DNA of 64,000 bases from Rhizophagus irregularis (taxonomy: Eukaryota; Glomeromycota; Glomeromycetes; Glomerales; Glomeraceae), in contig NC_089441.1 in assembly GCF_026210795.1 (NCBI RefSeq), positions 1,984,001-2,048,000 of the forward strand, given 5' to 3'. The notes under the pieces were generated by a model that saw only the letters and a list, made by a program, of their open reading frames with translations, did no database searches and was not told the DNA's origin. How positions within the stretch are numbered: the stretch's first letter is position 1; each line of letters opens with the position of its first letter. The position numbers and the translations under genes were made by a program. Shown here in pieces: positions 44,261 through 55,257 of this stretch.

Positions 44261-44344
44261 ATTTATTTCATGGGGAGTTGGGAATAATAGGGTTTTTTTC
44301 CCGAAGGGGAAAAACTCTAATGTTCCCCTTCCCATGAAATAAAT
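44261..44344. repeat. Strong 84-nt hairpin
   Basis: ATTTATTTCATGGGGAG pairs with CTTCCCATGAAATAAAT, and the inner GGGTTTTTTTCCC/GGGGAAAAACTC region can extend the stem. The length and complementarity would suit a foldback element or a structured RNA. No transcript evidence is available. Confidence 0.55.
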
Positions 44345-46299
44345 GGGTAATCCCCTGGAGTGTGTCACCCATTAAATATTAACTATTTTACAGTAAACTA
44401 AAATTAGTAATTTCCCGGCTATCTATATGAGACCGGGAAATAAGTAAACGAAGATACCCGGTCATTTATAAACTCAGCTAATCACTCGCAATATTTAACA
44501 TGAGTGACACTTAGTGCGACAGGGAATTATAGAATTAATCATAACTGCGAAATTTACAATAAATAACAAAACTTTGCGAATAAATTATGATATCGCTTAT
44601 AGAATTTCATATGGTTTTTTACTTAAAAAAAAATATTGCCGTTTCGGAAATGTTACCCAATAATTTATTTTAAAGAGATTCATGCTCAATCCTTCCATAC
44701 TGCGTTTTCTGATGTGAATATGGTAATAAAAAAAATGGAATATAAATTTATTAAAAATCAAATAATTTTTATAATTCATGAAATATTTTACGTAATTAAG
44801 GCCGAGCGCCCGAAATAATCTAGTAGATCACATTATAATCATAGTAGCCAATTATGTATAGAAAAAATGCGGAATAATAAATTGCAGAAATATTAATTAT
44901 TACAGTATGTCTCAAATTCAACTATGTTTTGAAATATTGTATATGTAACTTATAAATTGAACCTTCATTAATGCAGTAAAGACTAAGAAATTATTTCTGT
45001 ACAATTTCCGATTCCTATAATAATATAATTGGTAAAAATTTAATGTTATTATTGATTAAATAAATAATTAAACGTTAAGAGTAATTATGAAAATATACAA
45101 AATAAACTATTACAGAAGTACGTTCTATATATCACTATACAATATGAGTTCCGACGTACCCTGGTACCTTCCTTGTTTTCTCAGACTTTCGGAATGTACT
45201 TGTTGCTACAACTGTCTAATTCCTTGATTCAGGCCTAGTACAATTCACCTACAGATTATTTAATTGTGATACACATTTCACATGTTAACCACGTCAATTA
45301 TCTTCTTCAATAAATCAAGTCGGATTAAGTTTAGCCAAATACGTCGTGGATCATCAGAAATAACGACATGCGAAGTTGAAAGTTGAAGATCGTTTTTGAT
45401 CTGCTTTTGCAATGAAACTACTTCTAGACTTGCAAACTGATTAATTACATAATGAATTTTCGTTTTAAAATAGAAAACATTGCTAATAGTAAATAGGAAC
45501 ATTTAAAAAAAAAAATGTGAAAAGAAGCAGAAAAATTGTAAGTAACAAAACGAAGAAATCAAAACTTATGCCGATTGCGTCTCGTATCTGTAATAGTTGA
45601 TTATTTTTTTGAGGTAAGATAATATTTTTCACCCGATTTATTACACTTTACCAGCTTATGTCATTAATTTCCATTCTACTAATAAGGATGTACAGTAAAT
45701 ACATCCCATTAATATTTTAAGTTTGATTGGTTGCAGCAAGGTTATAGGTCGTGCATTGGTTTACAACAAATAAACAGAACTTACTTTATCGACCAAATGT
45801 ATGAATTATACAAATCGAATAATATGGCTGAGGATTTGTTACCCCAAAGGATTTCCTAGAAACAGGTAATTAATAGATATGCATGCTTAGTAATAATATA
45901 TGATTGATGGCTGATTTTTGTTTACCAATTTATTCCGGTAATAATAATTTTAGCAATATTAAAATTGAATTAATTTGACTCATAATACATTTTTGAAAAA
46001 AAAAAGGGTCGCTCTCCGAGAATCAATGACAATTTTTGTTGATGATCGATATAAATCGGGAATCTTTAATTAAATAAAATTAAATAACGTAATATTGCAT
46101 AATACAAATGAAAAATTTAACAATTTGATCGACTCCACTCAACTAAACTATTGCAAGAAAAAAAAACATGACTATGTACTACTAGAATAATCACAAATTA
46201 AGTAATATGGCAATAATTGCCTGCAGATCCTATTATATTAAATACTTGCTTTGAAACATGATCATCATCACACTTGGTACTTCTTAAAGAATAACAACT
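44345..46299. other. Intergenic with a tiny BTB relic and a possible coding fragment
   Basis: At 44670-44722, AAAGAGATTCATGCTCAATC and CATACTGCGTTTTCTGATG match the BTB exon of the intact genes with a deletion between. At 45278-45440 the minus strand encodes LQLSTSHVVISDDPRRIWLN then LIRLDLLKKIIDVVNM; it looks protein-like, but I do not recognise it and its upstream part is AT-rich noise. Confidence 0.35.
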
Positions 46300-47793
46300 A
46301 TGTCTTCAAAATTTTGGACATGTTTATCAAATGATTACGAAAAACTTTTTGAAACAGAATTAGGATACGATGTTATCATTTATGCTGGAGAAGAACCGAA
46401 TGTTAAAGAAATACATGCTCATTCAAATATTTTATGCGTTAGATCACAATATTTTCGTACTGCGTTTTCTAATGAATGGGCCGAGAAAAAAGATGGAAAA
46501 TTTATTTTAAGAAAACCGAATATTGAAGCGAAATTATTGAGTATTATTCTCAGGTAATAATATATAACATTTTATAATAAAAAAAAAATGTTTTCATTCT
46601 TTTTAAAAGAAAATAATACGTATCTAAAATATTATTATTTTTTAAGGTTTATCTATTGTGGTAATATTGAATTAAAGAATTTACAAGGACCTGACACATT
46701 GAAACTGTTGATAGCAGTAGATGAACTTAATATTCAACCATTAATTTCTTACATTCAAGAATATTTGATTAAGCATCAAACGGAATTTTTATACCAAAAT
46801 CAAACCGTTATTCTTGAAATTGTTTATCATCATGAAACATTCACGGATTTATGGGATTTTTTTATCAAAAAAATTTGTGCGAATCCCAAAGTTTTAGTTA
46901 ATTCAGATAAATTTATTAATTTAAAGGCTCCATTATTAGAATTATTGATAAAACAAGATGATTTATATATGGATGAAGTTGAAATTTGGGAGAGTTTATT
47001 AAAATGGTCTTTCGCTCAACAAGATATGACGAACGATCCAACAAAATGGAGCAAAGAGGATATCACAAATATTGAAATATCATTAAATAGATTTATTCCA
47101 TTAATTAGATTTTATGATATTGAACCTGAAGATTTCTTTTACAAAGTTTATAATTATAAAGAAATCTTACCTCAAAATTTAATTTATGATCTTTTGGAAT
47201 TTTACATAGTTCCTAATATAAAGCCCAAGTTTAATGTAATACCTTCAAGAAAATCTTATTTAAAACTTGACTCAACCTTAATCGAATTAGATCATATCCT
47301 TCTTTTCGCTTCATGGATTGATAACAAAGATTATTCACATTATAATAAAAGAATTCTTCCTTACAATTTTAAATTATTATATCGTGCGAGTCAGGACGGA
47401 TTTGATGCTAATTCTTTTCATAGAAATTCAGACAATAAGGGAGCTACTATTTGGGTAGCAAAAATTCAAGGTTCAGCACAATTAATAGGAGGGTACAATC
47501 CGCTTGATTGGGGTGGAAACTGTGGTTATAAAAATACTTCAGAAAGTTTTTTATTTAATTTTATAGATGGTCCAAATATTTCCACTGCAAAATTCGGTTA
47601 TGTAAATGATTCACGTTATGCTGTTTATTGTAATAATAATTATGGACCAGATATGGGTAATTTAAACTTTCCTAATTCCAATAATTTGAATTATAATTAT
47701 AATAATAGAGATTGGTATCCTGATATAGGTATTCCAGAAACTATTGTAATAGAAGATTACGAAGTATTTCAAGTAGCTAAAAAAGGAAATTAA
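46300..47793 (+). CDS. BTB-BACK-TLDc protein 3
   Basis: Exons 46300-46553 and 46647-47793, 466 residues. The first exon has the paralogues' 254 nt and encodes MSSKFWTCLSNDYEKLFETE. It is more diverged: the cysteines of the BACK region change (WDFFIKKICANPKVL), and the TLDc end is Asn-rich (FPNSNNLNYNYNN). Core motifs IHAHSNILCVRSQYFRTAFS, LLYRASQDGFDAN, GATIWVAKIQGS and LIGGYNPLDW are intact. The acceptor is TTTAAG rather than CGTTAG. A single open second exon running back to 46588 includes intron sequence and should not be taken as the gene. Confidence 0.9.
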
Positions 47794-48540
47794 ACAATAA
47801 CTATTCAAAATATAAAAATTTAATAAATACATTTGATCACGTCATATCTAATCAATTATCAAATTTAGTGAATTTTCAAGTATTTAAATATCATTGACCA
47901 TCACAACGAATAATTGGATCGGGGTTGATCCGTGAAATAACCATGGAGACTAACGTCACGTACACGATTTTAAACTACCGACAGACTTTTTTAGCTTATC
48001 CATTTAAATAAGCATCCCTCATAAAAGTATCGACTAACCGACTTACATATCTTTAAAACCATCAATAAAATCTCATAATTTATAAGTAGAAATTTTATGT
48101 TAATTTTAAATTTTATATTTCACAAAGAATTTTAAAACACAAAATCAATAAGGATTTTTTTTCTTTCTTTATCTAATTGATGTTCAAGACTGTAAATATA
48201 TTATTATTATGGTAATGTACAAGAATTATTAGAAAACTGAAACCAATAGGTGTTTAAAAAAATATATCTATTATAATTAAATTAATTATATTATTATATT
48301 ATTAGTGGTTCATCAGGAAATTTTTTTGGGAGATATATATTGATGAAAATGTCACATGATAAATATCACCGAACTGCGTATTAGATATGAAAGCATAGTA
48401 AACATGTGATAATTAATCTATATGACGTAATGGCTGCATAATAACGAGAAATATTCAATCTTATAATTTATTTAATGTAAATAAACTTATAATTAGTCCC
48501 ATAAATCGAGATCTGTAAATTTGAAAAAATACATAAAAAA
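47794..48540. other. Intergenic
   Basis: Downstream flank of BTB-TLDc protein 3; AT-rich, nothing recognised. Confidence 0.45.
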
Positions 48541-48549
48541 TAATAATTA

Positions 48550-49120
48550 TAAAGGGGGGGGGAAGGTTAACAAAACGCTATATAACGATGAGCCATATAA
48601 AATAGAAAAAACTTAATCATATATGATGAAATGAGGGGAAGTTTAAGTGTTTAACAGAACGTTATATAACGTTAAGCCATATAAAAGAGAACAAACTAAT
48701 AATTGTAAAATTATTATAGGATGAAAGTTAACAAAACGCTATATAACGATGAGCCATATAAAATAGAAAAAAACTAAATCATAAAATTATTATATGATGA
48801 AATGAGGAGGGGAAGTTTAAGTGTCATATAACGTTAAGCCATATAGAAGATAGTAATGATCGGGTATTTATGTTTCCTTTTCTATAATAGGAGTTTGTTC
48901 AATTAGAATTAGGGGAGATTTTTTAGAAGAATCAGAAGGGTCAAAGTCTAATATAGTTGTTGAAATTCCTTTTGAGCTTTTAATTGTTGAACCACTTTCT
49001 TAAATTGTAGACTTATAAAGTCGTGGAACTTCTAAACATAACTCCTGATCGTAATATAAAAAACCCGAATCAATTTTTTACTTTTCTTTATCGCAACTTA
49101 AAAAAACAGAACGCTATATA
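48550..49120. repeat. Tandem repeat with TATAACG motifs and decayed coding traces
   Basis: A unit of about 165 bases is repeated: AACAAAACGCTATATAACGA then TGAGCCATATAAAA..., alternating with AACGTTATATAACGTTAAGC then CATATAAAAGAGAAC. The motif recurs at 49108-49125 and as ATATAACGAT in introns of the next gene. On the minus strand at 48880-49010, SSKGISTTILDFDPSDSSKK is readable between stops, probably a dead exon. Confidence 0.55.
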
Positions 49121-49224
49121 ACGTTAAGGAGATAAATTTGTACTCTGTAAAAATATATAATAATTTAGCACTTAACACAACCATCATATTAATTACAGAA
49201 ATAATGAATAAATCAAACCAATAA

Positions 49225-51366
49225 TTACCAGTCACTAGCAAATAAAAAGTCATAGTAATCATCATTATTATCATCACCGGGTGCTTCTTCCACTTCATTT
49301 ACTTCATTTTCTATATCTTCCACTTCTTCATCATCAATAATCCGCTTTTTCTTTATAAACTCCGGCGTTTCCTTTTCCTTTTCCAATATCGCGTTAGCAT
49401 CACTAAGTTCAAAACTTCCCTTATTTTCAAGTAGCTCCTAAAATATTAATTTGATAAATTTTAATAAAAATGCTAAATAACGATGAAAATTCAACCGATT
49501 ATACCTTAAATTTTTTATATCGTTTTTCCAAAGGTTTTTTGGAAACTTCAATACCGGGATAATTTGGGTTTAAAATAATATCTGCAACCGATGCGGTGTA
49601 TACATAATTATGGTGAAGCATTAATTCGTCGGTAGTAGAGGGAAAAGCTCGTTTAGCAATATTATCTATCGCCACCTCATCATCATAAAGTTTATTATAA
49701 CAAACTTCAACTTGTTTTGACTTCTTCCAATCCGAAATGGCTTTTAAATTTTTTCGTTTACTGCCGCCCACTACTGACAAATTAAATTCTTTTGAGATGG
49801 CATTTTTTACTGCCGAGACGCCAATTCCTCTCAAATCTTTCATTCTTCGCAAAAGCTATAAAAGAAATAAATATTTAAAATTAAATATAACGATAATTAA
49901 ATACATTTAAACATACCGATAATTAATGTTAATTACCAGGGTATAGTGTTTGCCACTAAAATTATTTATCCACTCCCCCTGTCCTAATTCTTTAATATAA
50001 TTAGGATAATTTTTTTCCAGCCAACCCTCCAACGAATTTTTGAAGTCCAAGAAAGTTGGCCATAAGTTATCGGGAAAAAACGCGGCGCACACAAAATTAT
50101 ATCCATCCTAATAACAATGGCAATCATATTAAAAAGATCGTAATATAACGATGTTGTAAAAATTTTTACTTAAAATATCATGTAATATAACGATGTTATA
50201 CTTACTCCAAAAACCTTTTCACTTAGGTTAATGTTTTTTTGTCTGCTGTTCCTTACTTTCATTTGTTTTTGAATCCACGTAACTTTTTCGTTCGTTGCTT
50301 TCTGTATGTCATACAACGCACGAATCTGGTTCATTTGTTTGATTAAAATCTTTTCACAATTTTTAAGAATTTTATCGTCGCTAGTATAAGCTGGCAATTT
50401 ATGAAAATCATCAATTGCCAAATTATCAACTGATGGCGTAGACCTAGAACGTCGTTCGTTATCATCATTTCCGGAACGTTGATCAGATGGTAAGATCGGC
50501 GTAGTCCCGGAACGTTGCTCATCATCAGAGGATTCTAAGGTTGGCGTACTTTCATTGTATTCTGTTAAATCATAGTAATTGTATGTGATGAATATCTTTA
50601 CCGGTGATTATCAAGTTGGTAAACAAGCCACTTACTTTGCTTTTTTCCATTATACGATTTAATATATTTAGAAGGTGATTCACTGCTTTTACTACTACTT
50701 TGAGCTAAGAACAAAGAAAGCGATATAATAAGACGTTGATTTTTTATATATTTAATATGACAAACATATTTTGGATAATTACCTTCCGCCGTAATAGTTT
50801 TAGAAGAAGTCGATGTTTCTTGATCGTCATCTGACTCTTTGATATCCGATTTAGTAAATTTTCGCTTAGTAGGTGATTTACTACTTTTACTACTTTGAGT
50901 TTTCTCTATAAGAACAAAGAAAGCGATATAATAAGACGTTGATTTTTTATATATTTAATATAACAAACATATTTTGGATAATTACCTTCCGCCGTAATAG
51001 TTTTAGAAGAAGTCGATGTTTCTTGATCGTCATCTGACTCTTTGATATCCGATTTGGTAAATTTTCGTTTAGAAGATGATTTACTACCTTTACTACTTTG
51101 AGGATTCTCTATAAGAACAAAGAAAGCGATATAATAAGACGTTGATTTTTTATATATTTAATATGACAAACATATTTTGTATAATTACCTTCCGCCGTTA
51201 TAGTTTTAGAAGTCGATGTTGTTTCTTGATCGTCATCTGACTCTTTGATATACGATTTGGTAAATTTTCGCTTTATAGGTTTATCTGGGCTTTCTTTGTC
51301 ACTATTTGATACTTGAGATTCTTTATTTTTCGTAAAACTTCTAGTAGCATATTTTCGTTTTGGCAT
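49225..51366 (-). CDS. Eight-exon protein with tandemly duplicated Ser/Lys exons
   Basis: Exons: 51189-51366, 50986-51108, 50783-50905, 50636-50704, 50206-50561, 49937-50107, 49505-49855 and 49225-49437; 1584 nt, 527 residues. Exons 1-3 each end with the same phase-1 module (KRKFTKSDIKESDDDQE then TSKTITAE). Exons 2 and 3 are both 123 nt, and their introns are nearly identical, so exon plus intron was duplicated. These residues (~1-165) are basic/acidic, nuclear-localisation-like and disordered. Residues ~210-283 are helical (NCEKILIKQMNQIRALYDIQ). ~284-460 look folded (VCAAFFPDNLWPTFLDFKNS, RRMKDLRGIGVSAVKNAI, HHNYVYTASVADIILNPNYP). The C-terminus is acidic (DDEEVEDIENEVNEVEE) and ends FLFASDW. 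The folded part is unrecognised; a nuclear or chromatin role is only a guess. Confidence 0.65.
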
Positions 51367-51808
51367 TTTGTAAAAATTTGAAATTTTTTAAATTTTTTTA
51401 AGAAGAAAATTAAGAAGAAAATTTTTAAAGTGAAAAAAAAAAGCGTAAAAAATTCAATAGAGAAACAAAAATTTGAGAAAAGTATCCTTATTATAAACTT
51501 TTTGTTATATAATTACATCATACTGAAAGTTAAGTAATTTTTAGATTCGATAGATAATTGTTAATTATATCGATAAATCTAATTATATCGATAAATAGAT
51601 AATAATGAATTTTGAATTGAAATCTATTTATGGATAGTATCTTAGATTGACAGTTGAAATTCATGAATTGACATAATTGACATTGTATTAGTTCGACTAA
51701 TTTGGTAGTTAATACCCATACGTTATATCCTTGTTCATGCATCTATATCAAATGACCTCATGTCAAAAAGATAGATTTGTACACAGTAAAAAAATGATTT
51801 CTAAAGCT
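51367..51808. other. Upstream flank of the eight-exon gene
   Basis: Pyrimidine-rich leader-like region next to the ATG on the minus strand; no other feature. Confidence 0.4.
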
Positions 51809-51990
51809 CTATAAAAAAATTTACCCGTTATTTCTGTAAAGACTGAGCCTTTCACGGATCCATTCACGGAAAATGAAAAATAATTTGATAAATTTCATGA
51901 TACATAATATTACATATAAGGTTATTAATTTGAGACTTTTATGGAAAAAAGATGGAATATAGAAAATGGATCGACTTTTTTTTTTACAGG
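51809..51990. mobile_element. CCCTGTAAAA MITE family, degraded copy
   Basis: Left end CTCTATAAAAAAATTTACCCG, internal GAGCCTTTCACGGATCCATT and GATGGAATATAGAAAATGGA, right end TCGACTTTTTTTTTTACAGG. Same orientation as the copy at 21635. The terminal G/C trinucleotides are eroded. Confidence 0.7.
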
Positions 51991-52453
51991 CATTAAGTCA
52001 TACCATTTCACATTAAGTTTACTAATAATGTAATTATCATTAGATTCTTAGCCATTTCAAAATCTTAAAAGTCCAAATTCCGCAAATCTAATTTCGACAG
52101 ATTTTGGAGATTGTTTACCTAGTATAGGATTGAATACTCTTTATAGATAGTTTGTACTACTAATGTACTTATTTATTATGATAATATGACGTAATAAAAT
52201 TAGATTTATTTATTGTTACATTTGTTTTTTCGGAAGATTTATAATAATAGGTTAAACAATAACTAAACTTTCGAATTGGTTAGATAAAATCTTTGCGCGA
52301 TCAGCTGCAACAGGATGTTTGAAATTTTTTAAACCAAGATCAAATCTATTTTTTTTTTTCAGTTTTTTTTTTCAAAACCGATTTTTTTTGTTTTTTTTTT
52401 TAATACCGAAAAATAAATTCATACCGTTAAGTAATAATATTAAACATAATCTC
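51991..52453. other. Intergenic
   Basis: AT-rich with poly-T runs near 52350-52400; nothing recognised. Confidence 0.4.
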
Positions 52454-52740
52454 GAATTTATGAAATTTGGTAGCGCCCTCTAATTGACTTACAGAAACAT
52501 GTGATATCAATTAAGCATTTTCCCTAAAAAATGTTAACACTGGAAAAATTTGGTTAGATAGTGGGAAAATTGGTTAGACGCAAGATTTGGGGTACAAAAA
52601 AGTTTTCTGGTCTCATTGCTCAATTTTCTAATAAATTTGGGGACTTAAATAAAAATTTGGTGAGTGGTGACTAAATACTGTTAAATATTTATTTAATTTG
52701 ACATGACGGACAAATTTTGGGGTATTTCATAAATCTGCCG
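52454..52740. mobile_element. GGCGGATTTATG MITE, copy B
   Basis: Same internal order as 19629-19896 (TTGACTTACAGAAACATG, AAATTTGGTTAGATAGTGGG, TTGGTTAGACGCAAGATTTG, TATTTATTTAATTTGACATG) and the right end CATAAATCTGCC. The left end is degraded to GAATTTATGAAAT. Confidence 0.7.
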
Positions 52741-53102
52741 TGACGTTTAGATAATCAATTGCTATGCAGTAGTGGAACTCTAATATCAAGAATGATGTAT
52801 CGCTTAATAAATTGTAATACAACTATAATGCACAGCCTTTTAGTTACCTGTGGAGCGGACGAGCGGTACATTCTTTGCGATACAGTAAACCTTGTTCCCT
52901 TGACGGCTTTGGCGCCAATGCAAAAGTTGCATTTTTTTCAAATTGTTTATTTTCAGCAATTAATATACCTACCGATCAGTCCAATCATCGTATATTTTCT
53001 AGGTACGAATATAAAAACTAATATAATTAAATATAATTTATTCATATTTCTATAATCTTTTTTTTTTATACAATTGTTCTATTTTTGTTCTATTTTTTAA
53101 TT

Positions 53103-55257
53103 TCATACATTAATTTCATACATTTCACAATATTTAACTAATTGTATAGCATTACATTCCTTTGCAATTAAATTAATTTCTTCTAAATTATCAATATTAA
53201 CATAATTTCTAATAGAAAATTCACAAATTTGAACCAATTTAGGTATTAAAAATCTAGAAGAAATATATAATAAATCAATCCAATCATTAATATCATTTAA
53301 ATTATCAATATTATCATAATAAATATATAAAAGTAATTTTTCAAAAATATTTAAAGAAAGATCATTAAGATTAAGAAATCTATTTTTTGATTCAATCATT
53401 TGTGAATTAAATAATGCTTTAAAATAATCAGATTTTGATATAAGAATTTTAGAATGAAGATAAAAATTTTTTTCTAAAATATTTTTATAATTATTTGTTG
53501 TTGATAATTCTTCTTTTAATTTAATAATGAAATCACTCGTATTTTTATCATTTAATAAGAAATTTTTTTCATTCATACTATAAATAAAATTTTTCTTAAA
53601 AAATTCATCACATATTATATTTGGTCTTAATTTTACTTCAACATCCATATCAAAATTATCATTTAATAATGATTTTTCATTTTTATTTACATCTTGTCTA
53701 AACAAATGATTTTTTCCACCAATCATCTTTACTTTTAAGATAAATCCATATTCATCTTTAACAATTTCAGTCAAATCTAAGATATTATTTTCTTGTAAAG
53801 GAAAATTGATTGGTTTAAATTCAGAAATTGGATTTTTTCTTGTAGGTAATAATTTAATTAACCATTGAATTTTTGATCTATTAGAAGAATAATGAAATTT
53901 CAATAAAAGTTTTAAAGAATTAATATAAAAATTTCCAGGTCTATAATCAAATTTCCATGTAATATGAGCAGATTGATTTTTTTTATCAACGCCAAGGTAT
54001 CTAAGATATAAGTTATCGATATTGTATTAAAAAAATAATGATATTTATATAAAAAAAAAATAAAAAAATATACAGTCACTTACTTTTCTATATTCGTTGA
54101 ATTTTCAAGAGAATAATAAATATTTTTATTTGTAAAAGTTCCACGATCCCATCTTTTTAAGTATTTAATATCCGTTTTACCATTTTCATAATAAGCATTT
54201 GTAATGACATTATATGAAATTCTATGATTATAAATATTTTTCATTTTTTCAATTGGTAAAACATTAAATTTATATTTATCATTAAATAATCCATCACAAC
54301 TTTCAGATTTTATCATATAATTTTTATATTTTAAATTATCAAAATTATATGATAATGATGATAATGATGATAATGATGATAATTCAACTATAACATCTAA
54401 TCCAAAATTCTTTTTTATAGAAAATTCATCAAAATGATTTTTAATATAAGGAAATAATTGTAAATTTCTTTGATAATTTTTATGATGTTTTTTAATAATT
54501 TCTGCTTTAATATAAAAAATTTTATTATTTTTTATTATAAAATGAGTTAAATTTTTTGGTAAATTTGTCCTTTCATTTGTATTCTTAATATAAGTTTCTT
54601 TAATTATATTCCATTTAAGATTATTAGATAATGATGATGATGATTTATTGTCGGAATTATGGTCTGTTGAAATAGAAATTATTAAATGATAACCTGTATT
54701 ATTATCATAACAATTTAATTTTAAATTTAACCTTGTGATTGATAAAGTTTCATATGAAGAATAATCAAATTTATAAATAATTGAAGCTGAAAGTTTGGAA
54801 TTTTCCAGAATTAACGCCGTAGTATCTCTTAAATATGTCCTAAATATTTTAAAATACAGATTATTTTTTTTTTATTAAATAAATTTTTTAACTCGAATGT
54901 CTTTTTTACTTACCGATCATCAGAATAATGAGTCGCATGAATCAAATTCTCATAATATAACGCTCCCTGATCCCAAAATTCAATATATTTTTTATTAAAA
55001 ATTCCATTTTCATAATAAGCATCGCTCATTACATCGTATGATATTCTATTCATGAATACATTCTCTTTCTTAGGATGTGGAATTATATGAAGAGGATATT
55101 TATCATTGAATAATCCATAAATATTATTATTATCGTTATTATTAATGGGAGAATCATAAAGAATTGCGGATTCAGGATCAATTTTCGAATTATGAGAAAG
55201 AATTTTACATTTAGAATTTAAATGATAATAAGAAGAAGAAGGATACATTCGACACAT
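53103..55257 (-). CDS. BTB protein with two N-terminal PAW-like modules
   Basis: Exons 54914-55257, 54084-54839 and 53103-54000 give 1998 nt, 665 residues, both introns phase 2. Two related modules precede the BTB. Module 1 (~65-215) has GLFNDKYPLHIIP, NRISYDVMSDAYYENG, KYIEFWDQGALYYENL, TYLRD and ASIIYKFDYS. Module 2 (~297-470) has GLFNDKYKFNVLP, NRISYNVITNAYYENG, KYLKRWDRGTF, YLGVDKK and AHITWKFDYR. The pattern N-x-Y...YY..G...W..G...EN...YLR...I.WKFD resembles the PAW domain at the C-terminus of peptide N-glycanases; this is inference. The C-terminal BTB (~520-640) shows NTSDFIIKLKEE, LHSKILISKSDYFKALF and FEKLLLYIYYDNI. It is probably a ubiquitin-ligase adaptor with a glycan- or protein-binding front end. 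Confidence 0.75.

Noticed and set aside
46588-46646. N-terminal extension of the second exon of BTB-TLDc protein 3
   Set aside because: This is intron sequence; the other two paralogues splice at the equivalent point and the spliced product restores the BTB domain.
52759-53055. 98-codon plus-strand frame with a GC-richer middle (VTCGADERYILCDTVNLVP)
   Set aside because: The start is TTG, the end is AT-rich noise, and no relative is seen. It may be a transposon remnant but cannot be supported as a gene.
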